Source: Kappaphycus alvarezii (Eukaryota > Rhodophyta > Florideophyceae > Gigartinales > Solieriaceae). From it: a stretch of 64,000 nt of DNA. The stretch is from positions 620,001 through 684,000 of the forward strand of contig NADL03000017.1 in assembly GCA_002205965.3 (NCBI GenBank), read 5' to 3'. Shown in pieces: positions 23,989 through 37,201 of the stretch (position 1 is its first letter; each line of letters starts with the position of its first letter). The position numbers and the translations under genes are program-made. Below the pieces are notes generated by a model. The model did not search any database. It saw only the letters and a list, made by a program, of their open reading frames with translations, and was not told the origin of the DNA.

Positions 23989-26900
23989 CAGAAAACAAAC
24001 AAATCGACTCCTTACAATCTTTATCGTCTAGATCAGAACCAAGCACTTCCCTAAAGTTATCGTAAGTACCCGTGTATCCCCCACAATATCTGTAAAATGG
24101 CTCACCGATTTCCTACCCCTTCCTGCAGCGAACAAAGCTCACCTAACGCTTTTCCATCCGGGTTTATGGCCGGAACAGCCTGAACCATCCAATTGATTCC
24201 TTTCGATCGCATCTGGTCTGGTTCGATATCCCGGCTTCATCCCTGGACTCCTAGAACTCCTCTTCTTCATCCTTAGGCTAATCCTAGCCCTCCACTTGTT
24301 TATCTCGTTCTAGAACTTTTCGAGAAAACTTTTAACTTAGTCTTCCTTTTCCAAGGCCAAGCCGTGTTCTGTGCTTCGATTTCTACCATATGACGGGCTA
24401 CAAGATCAGCCAGGTGCTTTCTTGTTTGGCCCTCTTCGGTTTGGCCTGAAGGGAATAGAGGGGAGGCGGTGATGGGGCGAGGATGGCGGGATCTGGAAAA
24501 GTGGCAAGAAGGGGGAATTACTTGTATTTTGGCTGTCAAAGGGTGAAATGTCATTTTGAAAATGTCTTTTTTTGTTGTTAGAGGGCTTTGGATAATTTAG
24601 CACGCACGTGACGGATTTAAATAGCTTCAATAGGCTCAAATTGGCGGGGCATCTGGATAGAAAAAGTCGGACACTATTCTTGCAATGAGAATCAGTGAGA
24701 ATAGCCTTTAAAAGGATAATTACTGGCGAAAAATACCCGTCAAAATCTTGGTTATGGAAAAAGATTTTTAAAGTCGAAGAAAACCAAATGAAACGAAAAG
24801 AAAACAGAATTACAGTCGAAGAGGGAGATGTAAAAAAAGAGAAAAAGAAAGAGGAAAGCGTATAGTGAAACGGGAATTGTGCAGGGAGAAACAATAGAAG
24901 AAAGAATTTTTGCTCGTATAGAGAATAACTTCAGTTTCTCCCTTGACACCTCCCATAATTGGCCTCTTACAAGATTTTTCAGTCCCCAAATATTGTGCTC
25001 CGTTGACAATGAGAGAATTAAGCACACAGAGAGCTTCCAGAGATCCTGGGTTGGGTTTTCCGTTGCATCAGCGGGTTGTAATATGCTCCACATTGTAACT
25101 GCATCCTTGAAAATCATGATATATCTGTTTGGCTTCATCACGATTACTATGTGAATTATTATATTTGTAGAAGAAGTAATACCAGTATAATGCCTACTCC
25201 GGTAGTGGTATCCTGAAAAATGGAGACCACAGGTCATATTGAATCGATATTCATGAATTTCAAGGAAAAGGAAGAAGCTAAAAGTTGACATAAGAAATAA
25301 TTACATGCTAAATCGTGCATTTTTCGGCCTTGTGACACCCCCAATTACTTTTATCTCTTAGCTTAAAATGAGACCACAGATCACGTCAATAGTACGTCAT
25401 GATAACTTCCGATGCTATATTTTGATTAGAAGTGTCACACTGCGCATATCTAATGATCTCTTCATACGAACGGAATATTTTATTCCAATCTCAAAGCGTT
25501 CCTCGTGGGCACTTTACCGACTTGAAGATTTTTTAGTTCCCGGAACTTAATTTCACTAACCTTCACGCTCGTCTATTTCTTCCACATATACTTGAAGTTA
25601 TAATTAGGGGAAGCTCTCTACGCTCTATACCAGATATCTCTGGTCAAAATGTGTCTACTAATGGTCTTTTGAGCTTCATTCACGAAATTTGAGAATTTTT
25701 CACAGCTTTTTGTGCTAAAGCTCCTCACTAATCTTCTCAAGATATCCAAGGACAGAATGGGAAAAGAGGAAAAAATTCTAGGAATGGTGCGGAACCTAAC
25801 TATGTATAGATAGGTCTAACTAAGATCCAATAGAACTATTCATCACAGTCTCTAATAGTTTCTTCTAGGATCAATTATGAAACAGAGCCTGTTTAAGACA
25901 ATTTTGAATCAAATGAATCAGTGTAGGCTCGAGACAAAATATTGATAGAATAATTTGGAAAGATAGAATTATTACGCAAATGATCTCAAGCTCCGATCAT
26001 GATGTCGGTAATGCGCTCGGATATTTGATATTTGAGAACTCCATATTTCCGTAAATCTTGGAATAAAGTTGGAAATTACATGCGCACTGACACTTGTGAG
26101 CTGCATTTGCTTTAAACGCACAAAAAACATGAACAAATACGGTGATTTAAATACAGAAGAACTCACAAAATCGGAATAATGATCAAATTTTATCGCATTA
26201 AGTGCTTGCCAAAGTCAGGTGAAGAACAAACGTACAGGGTAACATTTTTTGTTCGGGGTTTGATTTACCTCTTTTGACCTTGATTATGTCTATTCAATCC
26301 GGATTTAGAAATTTAACCCTATTTAAGAGTCTGAAATCAATACTGGGTTTGCCTAGAGCAAGTTTTTTGCAGAAAAAAATCAGACATCTCCTTTAATACT
26401 AATTAATTTCTAAGGACTCACAGAAAAGTTTTTCGAGTTTCTCGTATATTGATATTATCATTCAATGAATTAGAACATGATTTAAAGATGTTAAAATATC
26501 GCTCGAGAATGGGTTAAATTATTTAGATTGCCGAAAATAGAGACTTTTGATCATTTTCTGAGCCCTTTTGGGTAAATATGCTTTCAGTATTAATAGTAGA
26601 TCTGAAACTTGCGCCTATTGCTTGGATCGTTCTGGTATAATTTATCCATAAGAAATTTAATAATGAATTGCGAGGGGTTTCTCCTCATCATTTCTGATTT
26701 TGAACTATATAAGTAGTCGGAGAAATTTGTTTTACGGTCCTTTACTTATTGATCGATAATATTAATATTCCACTCAAGATGTTGACGTTATCCGTCATTT
26801 TTATCCTCAAGAATACTTTCCAGGTTCCCTTGCTGAATTTTTGTTTTATCCCATTTTTCTTCATCCCGGATTCCGTTTTGGATGAGATTTTAGTTCGGAA

Positions 26901-27253
26901 AACGAAGAATTCAATAATTCTAAAGGTTATTATTTTAATGGTCCGAAATTTTACTTTTTAAAGTGAGTACAATAATGCGCCTGAATCTTTACATATTGAT
27001 TTGGATAGGGAGATTGAACTAGAAATCTAAAGTGCTGGGATTATTAACCATTAAAATCAGAAAGAACTAGACATGGTTCAATTACTTTTATTCTTTGATG
27101 CTCTTTCCATCACAAAGTTTCTCTCTCATGAAAGAAAATGACTTGCTTCCAAATTTTCTTTTCAGTTCTTGCGACTAGAGCAAGTTCAGAGCTCAATTTT
27201 ATCATACTATTTCATTACATTAACAGCTTAATTTATCTTTGTCCTCAAATTGT

Positions 27254-27490
27254 GACTTAATCTCTCATTTGGGTTGTATTTATCATTTTATACATTGATA
27301 GCTTCTATTGTAGCCCCATCCTCCTATCGCGAATCAATTCTCTCAGTTTGTTTGTATTGATCACTGTACACATTGATAGCCTCTATTGCAGCCCTATCCA
27401 GTTATAGTGACTTAATTCTCTCAGTGTGGTTGTATTGATCATTTTTACGGATGGAAACCTAGTCCTAGTAGCCTCATCTAATGTATCATT
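27254..27490. repeat. Three-copy tandem repeat, unit about 77-82 bp
   Basis: Three diverged units begin at 27254, 27331 and 27409. Each starts GA-T-AATTCTCTC or close to it, continues with a TTGTATTGATCA-like box and, in the first two, an ACATTGATAGC box. The first two also share CTCTATTG-AGCCC-ATCC. The third unit diverges in its second half. The array ends where a new GACTTAA begins at 27491. Confidence 0.7.
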
Positions 27491-28509
27491 GACTTAAAGT
27501 AAATATTTAATACGATTTACGCTTCTAAATCAGTCTTCGATGAAAATTATCAGGTGGACGCGACAGTGAGTATCATAATATCTTTGAACGGCGTCAAGTA
27601 AATTATGACCTTCGATCTTATCTATGTAAAGAAATACACCATTATGTCATTTAAGTATTGTATTGACATTTACATGAAAGCAAAATCACTGCCCAATTGA
27701 ATTTAGTTGGAGAGTGTGAGATAAAATAGTAGCCAATACTCAAAAAAATAAGAACAGGTAGAGGTCACTATTTGAATGGTAAAAAGTTCATTTATATTAT
27801 CTATAAATAACTTACGCTTGTTCATAATTTCAAATGGGGCGAAAAGTCTACAAAATGCCCAAGCCTGGATCGTATCGATCAATGATTTCTCCGGAACATT
27901 TTCCAAGCCACTTGACTGAAACTCAGTTCTATCTATGAAATGAGAATTTAGTAAAATTAATCGAATGTTTCGTAGACGGTTTTTTTATCCCAGAATATGT
28001 GATCATGATATACTTTGAATTCCTCTGGAGGTAAAGGGGCATTTTTATGACGTTATGGATTGTATTTTATTTAGTTCAATTTAGCTATTGAATATGTTCA
28101 GGAGCACCAAAAAGTTATACATTAATTTGCCGTAAAATTTCATAGAGATGCGATGTGCAGGGCAGTAAGCGTACATTATAAAAATCATGGGAATAAATTT
28201 CTCACGAATTTTACTTTCAGTAGTGCAATTATCCATGAAGATTGGTACGTGGTAATATTTGCAGATGGAAAGAAAAAAGAGGGGAAATGAAAGAATGGAT
28301 TGAGTGAGCGAGCTACACAAATAGAAAACGGGCAAAGAAAGAGGTTGAGGGAAGATGGGAGCAGTAACGATTTTATGATATCGTAAGATGAAGGGGGCCA
28401 GAGAATAAAAACATATTTCAGGGTAAGTATTAAAATTTATGCAGGTGTTGAGAAGCAGTTCAAAAGAAAAGAGGAAGAAAATTGTGAAATAAAACTGTAA
28501 AACGCCCTA

Positions 28510-28532
28510 AGCTGATCTGTAATAGATCAGCT
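28510..28532. repeat. Perfect 9-bp inverted repeat (hairpin)
   Basis: AGCTGATCT, loop GTAAT, then AGATCAGCT. No gene lies nearby, so the function is unknown. Confidence 0.6.
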
Positions 28533-31500
28533 CTGGTAGCGAAATGGTCTAATTATAGGTGTAACAGGAGACTAATTCGGATTGCAACGCGAATAAATAT
28601 GTAATAATTTATCTATTACTGCGTAATTAATGCATTAGTTCTCGATTGAAGGTTTCTAGAGCATCGAAGCAAGTAAATAGAAACTATTCAGCAGATGTGA
28701 GAACTATTGAGCCGTTGCAACTCTTTGTCCATATGTTTTGGCAGAATAGACTCGCAATTGTCTCAACTATGTTATTCCGCAACTGCTTGTGTTAATCTTT
28801 TCTCATGGACCTGGATTTCTTATTTCCTTTCGGAAATTTTACCAAAGGATCTAGACTACTGTTTTCTGTGACCAAAATCACTTCAGTACCCAAGATATGG
28901 CATTTTAGGTATATTTTACTCCACCAATTACCCTTTAAGAATTTCCCATAAAGATTTTGGTTCTTTTCGAAGAATTTTAATCTAGCCGACGGATTTTTGG
29001 GTACCGTTTCTGAATTTTTGATACTGTGGCGAAAATATATTTCATGCAGGTTTGAGAGAAGTTTTTAAGTTCTCTCCTTAGAAAAGCCGAATGTGTTGAA
29101 TATTGAGCAATGCCCGGACCGATTATTTTTGTTTCAAATCTGATTGTTCAAAAAAATGAAAGTCGTAGAAGTGTGTCTGCGCTTTTATGAAAATAAAAGT
29201 TCGCAAACGTTACGGAGTCTCTTCTATTCTGTGTTCAGAATGAGTTTAGTAGACACGACATTTATTCCTCCTGAATCAATTGATTATTGAGGTTAGAAAA
29301 AGGTGCCTGAGCATGAAACTGTTTACATACACGGCTCTTATCTGCATCATAAAGTTAACACAGTTCTGAGCAAACTTAACTTAACAAGAGATGAATAATT
29401 ATTCGGCAGCATTATAAATACTTAAACTGTCATATGACTTAAAGAAACGCATTTTTACGGAGCTGACGCTGAAGTCGGAGCCCATAATTTTTCGTTCAAT
29501 GTCTGGAATTTGATATTAAGTTGGAGAGAGGATCTCCATGAATTGAAGAAATTAGTGGGAAAAAGGCGTTATGGGACAGAAATATTTACTCGAAAGGTAA
29601 ATCGAGGCTGTGATGTTTCGCTGAGAAGTTGTCAGCTTCCCTTTCGAACGCATTAGTAAATTCTCTATTTGGCTCATTTTTGTCCTATGTACAATTGCGG
29701 GCTATATTTAACCGAATCAGCAACTATACTATTTTCTTTCTTATAAACATTAGACTTCAGTTAGTTCCATTTTCGTACTGCTGCCCACTCTGTATCCTTA
29801 TTACAGTGTTACGAGGTTGATACCTCCATGAAAAAAAGGCGAGAAATGGTCGCATCTGAAGTCCATTTAGGTCGATCTACGAAATCAAAAAAGAGATCTT
29901 GTAGCCTTTTTCTTCTCTTCCTTTCTTAAATATGTCCTGAATTAGTATTATGTCTGTTTTTGTAATAGAATACCAAATTGGTAAGCTTTGTGGATCCTAA
30001 GAAAAATTTTCGAGCTTCTCGATTTCATTAGAGCAAATTCGTCATATATAAATTCCATGATGAAATGCTTAGATGTTCCGAAAACGTTGAGAATGTTATC
30101 CAAAAGTTTTTGAAACCCTTTAAAGATATATACTGTTCTTCTGAACTCAAAAAAGTAGAATTCCATAGCTGCTAACGCCAATAGGAAGCTATCTCAATTT
30201 ACTGCCTTTTAATGTTTCGAAGTCATTCCTCTTCTGCATTTGCCAAATTTTTTCAGGAATCATTTTATGCCAACTTCCAATTCTTGAGGTATTGTGTTTT
30301 CCAGTCTCAATTATTAGACAGAACGCTGGAGAAAAATTGTAGTCGACTACTCTGTAGTCATCAGCATTTTGCTACGGAGTTTTCTAATGAGAAAAAAACG
30401 TGGAACAGTCGAAATAGTTAAAAATAAAACTCTTTCCCTACTTAATCCATAAAGACGCTTTCCTAGAGGCGGAGGAGTTACCCCACGTATCTTTTTCCGT
30501 TTTAGCCAGTAGTGCACGCCACGGATGATATGTCCTCGCATATGATCATCGTAGTTCTGGTCACAAAAGAACACTTCTCGTAATAATCATGTTATGATTT
30601 CGTATCGTTGTCCATAGAAGACATTTAGAGAGAGATTGGATACTTGAAAAACTTATGTTGGGATATTAAGCGGTTGATTCGTGACTATTTTGTTTGTTAG
30701 CCAAGCGTTTAGGGAAGTGACCTGAACGATTACTTTGATCACCTGCAAGAGCCTATATTGTGTGCAGTACTCTACTCAGCTTTTGAGAGGCCCTATGGCG
30801 CGATATTTATGAAAATAGACTAAAATTTAGGCAACAACGGTACCACAAAAGAAAATAAAAATGCGACTTACCTTCTCAGGAAGATAGTCTGTCTGGGTTC
30901 TCTTTTTTTCGTACGTTATTAAAATTTCTCAAAAGCGAAGCTCGTTATTTCCCCAGTACGAAATCACAGTAAAATACACGTTATTCAATTTCTCCGTGAT
31001 TTACCGGAACAGGCTATAAAGAAAAAAATCACCTCCTTCAATGCATTAAAAGTCATGTTGATATCATTTTTACTTCTCAATACCCGATAAAAAACCTGCT
31101 AGATACAGAACGTTCAACATCCTATCCTAATTTTACGAATTAACTTTCCTCAAAACTCACACTTGCCTGATGGATTTTCAATAAAACAATCCTACTGCGG
31201 TGAAATTTCTGGAACTTGTTGCGTGCGTGCTTTTTTGTTCCACAGCTTGAAATTTTACAGCTCTAAATATAAGAATTGATGAGTTTATCGCTGAGCGAAG
31301 CGGAGATGGTGACCAATTCGGACATAACGATCATAGATAGTTGCCTGATTGTTTGTGATGTAAAAAGGCTTGCGCTGGTTGATGATAAGTTACAGATCAA
31401 GAGTGGGTAATATGGAAACGAATTACGTAAGTGGTGCGGCGTTGCAAACTTAAACATCAAACAAACATTCAGCCGATGCTGATATTTATATTTACAGTGC

Positions 31501-32051
31501 TTCGGCTTTGTAGATGCGGTAGATTCTTAAACTCCATCTACACATACAGTTTAAACCTTACAGTCACAACTGGTAAGCTCGCCGTTGACTCTGAAGGAAT
31601 ATTTACAGGGAATCAACATATTTTTGGTGCGAGTTTTCCAACATCTACTTGATGTTCCGTGATTACGGTGGAAGGACTTGTGGTTTTTATAGTTTGATTG
31701 TTTACTCGCTGTAATTTTTCTGGTAGATTCGTTTATTTCTTCCAGTAGAAAGGATACTCACGGGTCGAGCTCTTTAATCTCCCTGTAAGTAATACCAATA
31801 TAGTACACTATCATATTTAATTTTTGTTCGATATAATTGTAATATCATCGCACAGTTCGTAATGAAAACCTTCAGCAGACTACAGCAGAAATAACATGTA
31901 ATACGATAATAAGAAATATTGTGTGGCCAATACTGCAGTTTTGTCTGGCTGATATTGCTTGTAATACTTGATACTTGGCCACATTTTTGAATTTTCGGAG
32001 ATACTCAATAATTTGTTTAGACCTGAACCATTAATCAGGGAGACCACACTA

Positions 32052-32071
32052 CAGTAGTCTCGCGATAATTG
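32052..32071 (+). repeat. Left terminal inverted repeat of the pogo element
   Basis: Reads CAGTAGTCTCGCGATAATTG and is preceded by TA at 32050-32051. Confidence 0.9.
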
Positions 32072-32480
32072 AAACACCTCCGTTACACGCCTTGTTTCAA
32101 TTATAGTGCGGTTTCAATAACCACGATACACGTGTGCAACTTGTATGCCTTTTCCACAAGAGCATAAACGGCCAATTTGACCGAGGTTTACATGAAGAAG
32201 TCAGTGATCCTCCTCTGCTGCTTAGAGCTGAGCCGCTTAAGTCTAAGGGAATGTTGGGCATCCCTTAAAGCCTTCAAAGATTGACTACCCATCTCAGAGC
32301 AGTGCTCCTCACAAATACGTTTTTGCGAGGGAACACACGCAATTGCTCACAGACAGACGGCAGCCCAATGTCATCATTACTAATGGCATTACAGTCCAAA
32401 TCTGATAAATCATCCTTATCATCCTTGGCCAGCTCATTAGATCAACAACATCAGACAATAAGACATCATCTGTAGCAAAT

Positions 32481-33830
32481 TCAATGCAGTCGTTCTCGCC
32501 ACTGGTTAAGTAGCTCCGATATACCCATACGGCAGCGTACAGGCACAAGCAGTGCGATGCTTTCTTCTACTTCCAGCCGAATTTTCTCATCTGTAGGATT
32601 GCAAATATTGGAAAGAACCATCAGATCACTCCTACACTGGGGATACTCGAGAAGCCCTGTATGCCTCCAGCAATTAGTAATGATGCTGTCTGGTAGCTCC
32701 CTCCAAATTTGCTTCAACCATTTCATAGCAGTGAGACATCAATTTTGTATAAGTCTTTGGCATTCTCATCAACTAAATCAACAGCTCTTTCCATTTGCAG
32801 AGATCGGAACCGCAGTTTCATTGCTGCAATAATGCCGGCATCCATTGGCTGTAGCTTTGACGTGGTATTCGGTGGAAGATAAAACACAGTAGTGTACTTC
32901 AATTGCGGTAGGGTTTGACGCACACCATGCGCACTGCAGTTGTCCATTATTAGAGCCGTTTTTGAATTCGACGTAGAACCAATCCACTGGTCGAACCTAG
33001 ATAACCATTCTCGGAAAAGACTTGCGGTCATCCACGCTTTCTTATTCGCGTGGTAGTCGAATCCCAGTTTTTCCCTGTATTCCCTCCAAAACATCTCGGT
33101 TTGCACGACTTTCCTATCAGCATCAGCTCAAAGCGCCGGGAACCGTCCGCATTGCAACATGGCATGAAGGTTATTCTGTCCTTTGCTTTTTTCCGTCCTG
33201 GCAAACGTTCTGTGGCAAGTTACATCCGGTGCCATCCGATAGAAAAGTCAGATTCATCACAATTAAAAACGTCCTTTGGATCATATTTAGACAAGGCCTC
33301 TTTCAACTTTGGTAGTTCCCGTTCCAGTGCTGTAACGTCTGCATCCCCACTCTCGCCATGGGACTTGAAAACCCGTAGTCCCACCGTTTTTTAAAGTTTG
33401 CGAGCCAACCTCGGAGAACTTCAGATGTGATTCTTGTCATCTGTCAAACGGCAATTAGTTTTATCCTGAAGGTTGCGTGCTTTTGCACATATCATTGAGC
33501 CGTTTATGTTCCGGCGATTAGATTGCTGGTCAATAACCCGCGGAATACGGCTTCCTCTAGGGATGATTAGCCCCTTTCTTATCCCGAGTGCGCCTTGAAA
33601 TAGCACTCTTTGGTTTAGCGACCAATTCCGTTGCGTTGAGAAGTATGCGGGAAATTGTTGCTTTGCTTGGGGTTGGCTAGTTTGAACCTTGCCTTGGCCC
33701 ATTCAGCGAGCTGCGAAAGTGAGGGTTTATTTCCCTTGTCCTTTTCAGTTGAGTGGTGGATGCATATCTGTTGCTTTTGCAACATGGTCAATGCCGTGTA
33801 CTTCTGTTTGCTGGATGTCATGATTTGCAC
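32481..33830 (-). pseudogene. pogo/Tigger-type transposase, frame-broken
   Basis: The N-terminal part (33615-33830) reads TSSKQKYTALTMLQKQQICI and then SLSQLAEWAKARFKLANP, the helix-turn-helix of pogo and CENP-B proteins. Next is the DDE_1 nuclease. Its first catalytic Asp lies in VFNCDESDFS at about 33265. The second is in ALIMDNCSAHG and the third in LQPMDAGIIAAMK, both in the frame 32723-33106. The C-terminal helices end in ITNCWRHTGLL (about 32680). The pieces lie in at least four frames, and a stop follows WHRM about seven residues after the first catalytic motif. All three acidic residues are still present. Total length fits the family (about 450-500 residues). Confidence 0.85.
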
Positions 33831-34067
33831 ACTGGAATGCGTAGAACGACAGTCTCTGCGGTGTTTTTCGCCTTTGTTCTACTGGGTTTGTATGCTTCAT
33901 AGATAAAGTATTATTTAACAAGGCCTGGTGCCCTGGCCAGGGAAAATATCCGATTCAATTATCGTTTATTGAAACGATGTTTAATTTTAGTTATTTTTTT
34001 GGCGTTTCCCGAGTCGGGAAACGGGGGTCTGTTTCAAATAAAGTGCCGTTACGCTTATCGTGTATTA

Positions 34068-34087
34068 CAATTATCGCGAGACTACTG
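34068..34087 (-). repeat. Right terminal inverted repeat of the pogo element
   Basis: Exact complement of the left repeat, followed by TA at 34088-34089. Confidence 0.9.
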
Positions 34088-34089
34088 TA

Positions 34090-36200
34090 CTAGGGAGTGT
34101 GACAGGCAACATAAGCGGAATCTATGTTATCATTTGGGCTAATTTTGATTCATTTCTAGGATTATATCACTTCTTGGTGAGCTTTTGATTTCTGCACTAT
34201 TATTTACAAATCATGGTCGTGGAATCATCCTGGCCTAGTCTCTCTCCATCAGCTAGATTATTGAGAAAGAGCACCAGCGAATCCAAACGTAAAACTACCA
34301 ACTGAAACCCCAACTACAGTCGACCAAAACATATCTAACTCCAGTTTGCTGATCTCCAATGTAGTGAATTCCCTTTTTTCTCTTGACTGGAGGTGTCCAT
34401 ATCGAAATTCAGGGGGAAGTACCCATTATACTGCAGTTCTTGCCTGCCTTTTCGGACTTAAGGTGTATAAATCGAATCTTGGAGATAGAATGCTCTGTGT
34501 GATTGTCTATTTTACACTTTCTGTGGTCATAAATTAGAATAAAAGGTGGTATACGGAATCCTCTGAAAACGTCGAGAGGTCATCGCGCTGCAGACAGTTG
34601 CGACTTAGAGATGAGGCAACGCGGAGCCGTATCATCCTCCCAGACGCGGTAGGGGGTCAATGGGATCTGTAACTACCTTATAGGTACCTATGGACCAGAA
34701 GTGGTTGAAGAGGAACAGAAAGAAAGGAAAACCAAATTTACATCCAGGTTTGCCAAACCGAGTTCCTTGGTATGGTTAGAAGCAGACCTACAAGGGCTAC
34801 CGGAAGGCATAAACGGACAGAGGTGATGATACAAGAGAAAAGAAGCCCATTCCACAAGGTATCTGCGATATAATCTTCCCCTAGTTGGTAGATTTGAACA
34901 CACATGTCCTTAAAAGCAAACAATGTACAAAGGTTTTATTCCTTGATGCGAGAAGAAAATATTAGCTTGTTGAACTGCTGCAGTCGGTAGGTAGAAAAGA
35001 GAAAATAAATTAAAAGTTGGAAAAGGAAATAAAAAAGGAAATAAAATAAAGAACGAACGCTTTGTACCTAGCTTTTACAGAAATCTATGAAACAAAAAAA
35101 AGGTCCGCTATCGTTATGGCATTTATTTGACTGGTGTCCGCTGCAGGATCCGACTATTTTGCTAGGTAAGAGCTAACTGGGTCGGCCAAGTCGGCCACGT
35201 GCAGCGACATGCGCGAAAATATAGATTATGCAATAGACGACCAGATTGTACAATTAATGCACCTATACATGTGTGTGTGTGGATGACTCCAACAGATGTG
35301 TTGAACTTCTCCGAGATGCGCAGTAAGAGACCCTCTATGAAGAGGATGGTTGCAGAGGAAGGCGAACACAGGGAATCGAAGGCCAGCGGTTGGGACTCGA
35401 AATCGGGGGCCGTGTGGGGTTGTCTGAGGGCGAGGGAGTCGACGCGGCAGTTTTCGCTCGAGGTCGGTCAGTTAATGCAGTATACTTGGTATAAAGAAAT
35501 ATTTCAATTAAAAATCTCAATCAGATCACGGCTTTTTTGACAATAACACACATGAGATATACGAGACATGAACTAAGTCAGCAATTAGGTTGAACGTAAA
35601 AGTACCCTCAATGAGAAGCCGACATCCGGCTCTGCAGTCAAGAGGCCATTGACCGATGACACTGCCAGAGAGCGTAAACCCTTGGTGGCCTTTATTGATA
35701 AATTATTTAGGACCGCATATGCAATCAGCAAGAAACAATGTCTCCAAAGTTGAGCTTGTATTCGAGCGAACACGCATACGACTTAGAACGGCGGCTGCAA
35801 GATTAGACTAGATGGCGTAGCTGAGGCTCTGTCTAATGTGATCGATAGCGGTCGCTAAGGAACAAATATGCGAAGGAACACCACGAACTACATTTTGATA
35901 CTGTCCCAAAAGATGTAAACTGTTTGCGCACACATGGGGTACTGTGTGATCGAATCCACACAGGTGCCTACTGTGCCAGCAACGCCTTCCATGGGATTCA
36001 TATTTACACAAGACGATATCCTCGTTCAACTAATCCATACGCATCACTATAAAATGTTGAAGGGGCTACAGATACTTTCTAGACGGCAAAAATGCTCCGT
36101 TATTCGTCCGATACTGCAGATCCTTAAGGTTTAAATAAAATTCAAAGGACTCTCAGCTTTTACACCTCTTGCAGTAACCAGCCCTACTTACCAACCCCGT
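34090..36200. other. Spacer without recognisable gene
   Basis: Frames such as 35199-35540 (plus, 113 codons, beginning at a TTG-, GTG- or CTG-like codon rather than a strong ATG) show no known motif. No repeat structure is seen. Confidence 0.4.
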
Positions 36201-36740
36201 TCAGAACCGAACGCATCCCAACCGCTGCGAGGCCTCATCAACACTTCGCCGCTCTCGCACCCGCCCCGTGCGAAATGTAGTCGCGTGCCGGCACTTCCAC
36301 CCGTTTAGCCCGTTTCCCCTGCAGATCGACATGCCGCGACCGCTGCGCTGTCGTTGCCCCATCTCGTCGATGTCCTTGTCGACAGTACCGCCACCTCTCG
36401 CCCCCGAGCATGTTGGACCAACTGGGAATGGGCGATCAAAGATGCGTTGCTTTTCGAACGGCGCCGTAAAGCGGCGCTGCATGGCTTTCGTGAAGGTCAC
36501 CCACCCGCGGTGCAGCTTGTCGCCGTCGCATCCTTCTGCAAGGTTCTTAATGGCAGGCAAAGGAGACGGGTTTGAAGCCGCGGGAGCCCTGTTCTGCGGA
36601 GTATTTTCGGTGGAATTTTTCTGACTTTCTTTCCTGTGCTTCACTTGCCCTCCCCACTCCTTCCAGTACCCAAGACTACGGTAACAGGTCTGTTGTGAAC
36701 CCTCCGTGTCTACCGAAATCCTCCCACACGTCACCAATCG
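36183..36740. other. GC-rich island with overlapping open frames
   Basis: A sharp GC-rich stretch lies between A+T-richer flanks and is open in several frames on both strands. The longest is 178 codons on the minus strand at 36201-36737. The most protein-like is the plus frame 36354-36575, which reads WTNWEWAIKDALLFERRRKA and then HGFREGHPPAVQLVAVASFC, a mixed amphipathic composition. I recognise neither. It may be a relic exon or element fragment, and I cannot fix the strand. Confidence 0.3.
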
Positions 36741-37097
36741 GTGATACGCAGCCCCTATCTTCTACGGAAGCATCCCTTACTATATTCAACCCCGAAGGCG
36801 TCATGGGCAGGCGTCAAATGGGCGCTCGGGTGAGGTTATTACGAGCACGGGGATAGCCACGGATTTGTACGTACAGGGTCTATACTTCACCTTGCTGGTG
36901 ATGTACTGGAAAGGTACGCAATAGTGGTGGACGAGTCCTTTTTCTTTAGACCAACCCATCTCTAACCCAGCTCAACAATAAAGACCCCACTCACCCCCGA
37001 AATAAGATAAAACGTTTACTAATGTCCTTGAGGAAAACGAGCTGGCATCTTCAACAATAGGAGGGCTGTTGCAATTCATAAATTTCTTATCCAAGTG

Positions 37098-37201
37098 GCG
37101 ATGGCCATCATTTCCCGTGCCCCACTGCACGTGACCGATGTTCACCATCCACTTACTGTAGTTCTTAACCAATAGTCGGTCAGTGAGTGTACACTCCAGA
37201 A
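37098..37201 (-). repeat. Dispersed repeat pair, copy 2 (coding-like)
   Basis: Partner of 20292-20391. The most conserved part is ATGGCCATCATTTC, followed shortly by CCACTGCACGTGACCGATG. The minus-strand frame at 36972-37205 carries the matching peptide around IGHVQW. Confidence 0.6.

Larger units (their letters stand above)
24300..32051. other. A+T-rich, gene-free block
   Basis: By eye about two thirds A+T, clearly richer than the flanks. There is almost no open frame above 80 codons after 25.3 kb. The long minus-strand frames at 24406-25291 are pyrimidine-run artefacts rich in Ser, Phe, Leu and Ile. I looked for organelle genes, tRNAs and transposase or reverse transcriptase motifs and found none. 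It contains the tandem repeat at 27254-27490 and the hairpin at 28510-28532. Confidence 0.55.
32052..34087 (-). mobile_element. pogo/Tigger-type DNA transposon with intact ends
   Basis: Identical 20-bp terminal inverted repeats lie at both ends (CAGTAGTCTCGCGATAATTG at 32052-32071 and its complement at 34068-34087). Each is bordered by TA, the target duplication used by the Tc1/mariner/pogo superfamily. Short GTTTCAA/TTGAAAC boxes recur just inside both ends. The minus strand encodes a CENP-B-like DNA-binding region and a DDE_1 endonuclease in the right order. The element is 2036 bp, a normal length for pogo. The transposase is broken across several frames, so the copy could move only with outside help. 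Boundaries are read directly and are firm. Confidence 0.9.

Noticed and set aside
24406-25291. Long minus-strand open frames of 162 and 179 codons
   Set aside because: They overlap each other, are dominated by Ser, Phe, Leu and Ile from pyrimidine-rich runs, and show no domain. Low-complexity artefact.
28530-28600. tRNA-like sequence (GGTAGCGAAATGG resembles an A box)
   Set aside because: No acceptor stem, no anticodon arm and no proper B box could be drawn.
24300-32051. Organelle DNA inserted in the nucleus
   Set aside because: The composition would fit, but I found no fragment of any mitochondrial or plastid gene or tRNA.
9489-35290. Similar short peptides (DRRPDNAI at about 9.52 kb and NRRPDCTI at about 35.23 kb) as a repeat pair
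   Set aside because: The shared stretch is only about 13 bases and could be chance.
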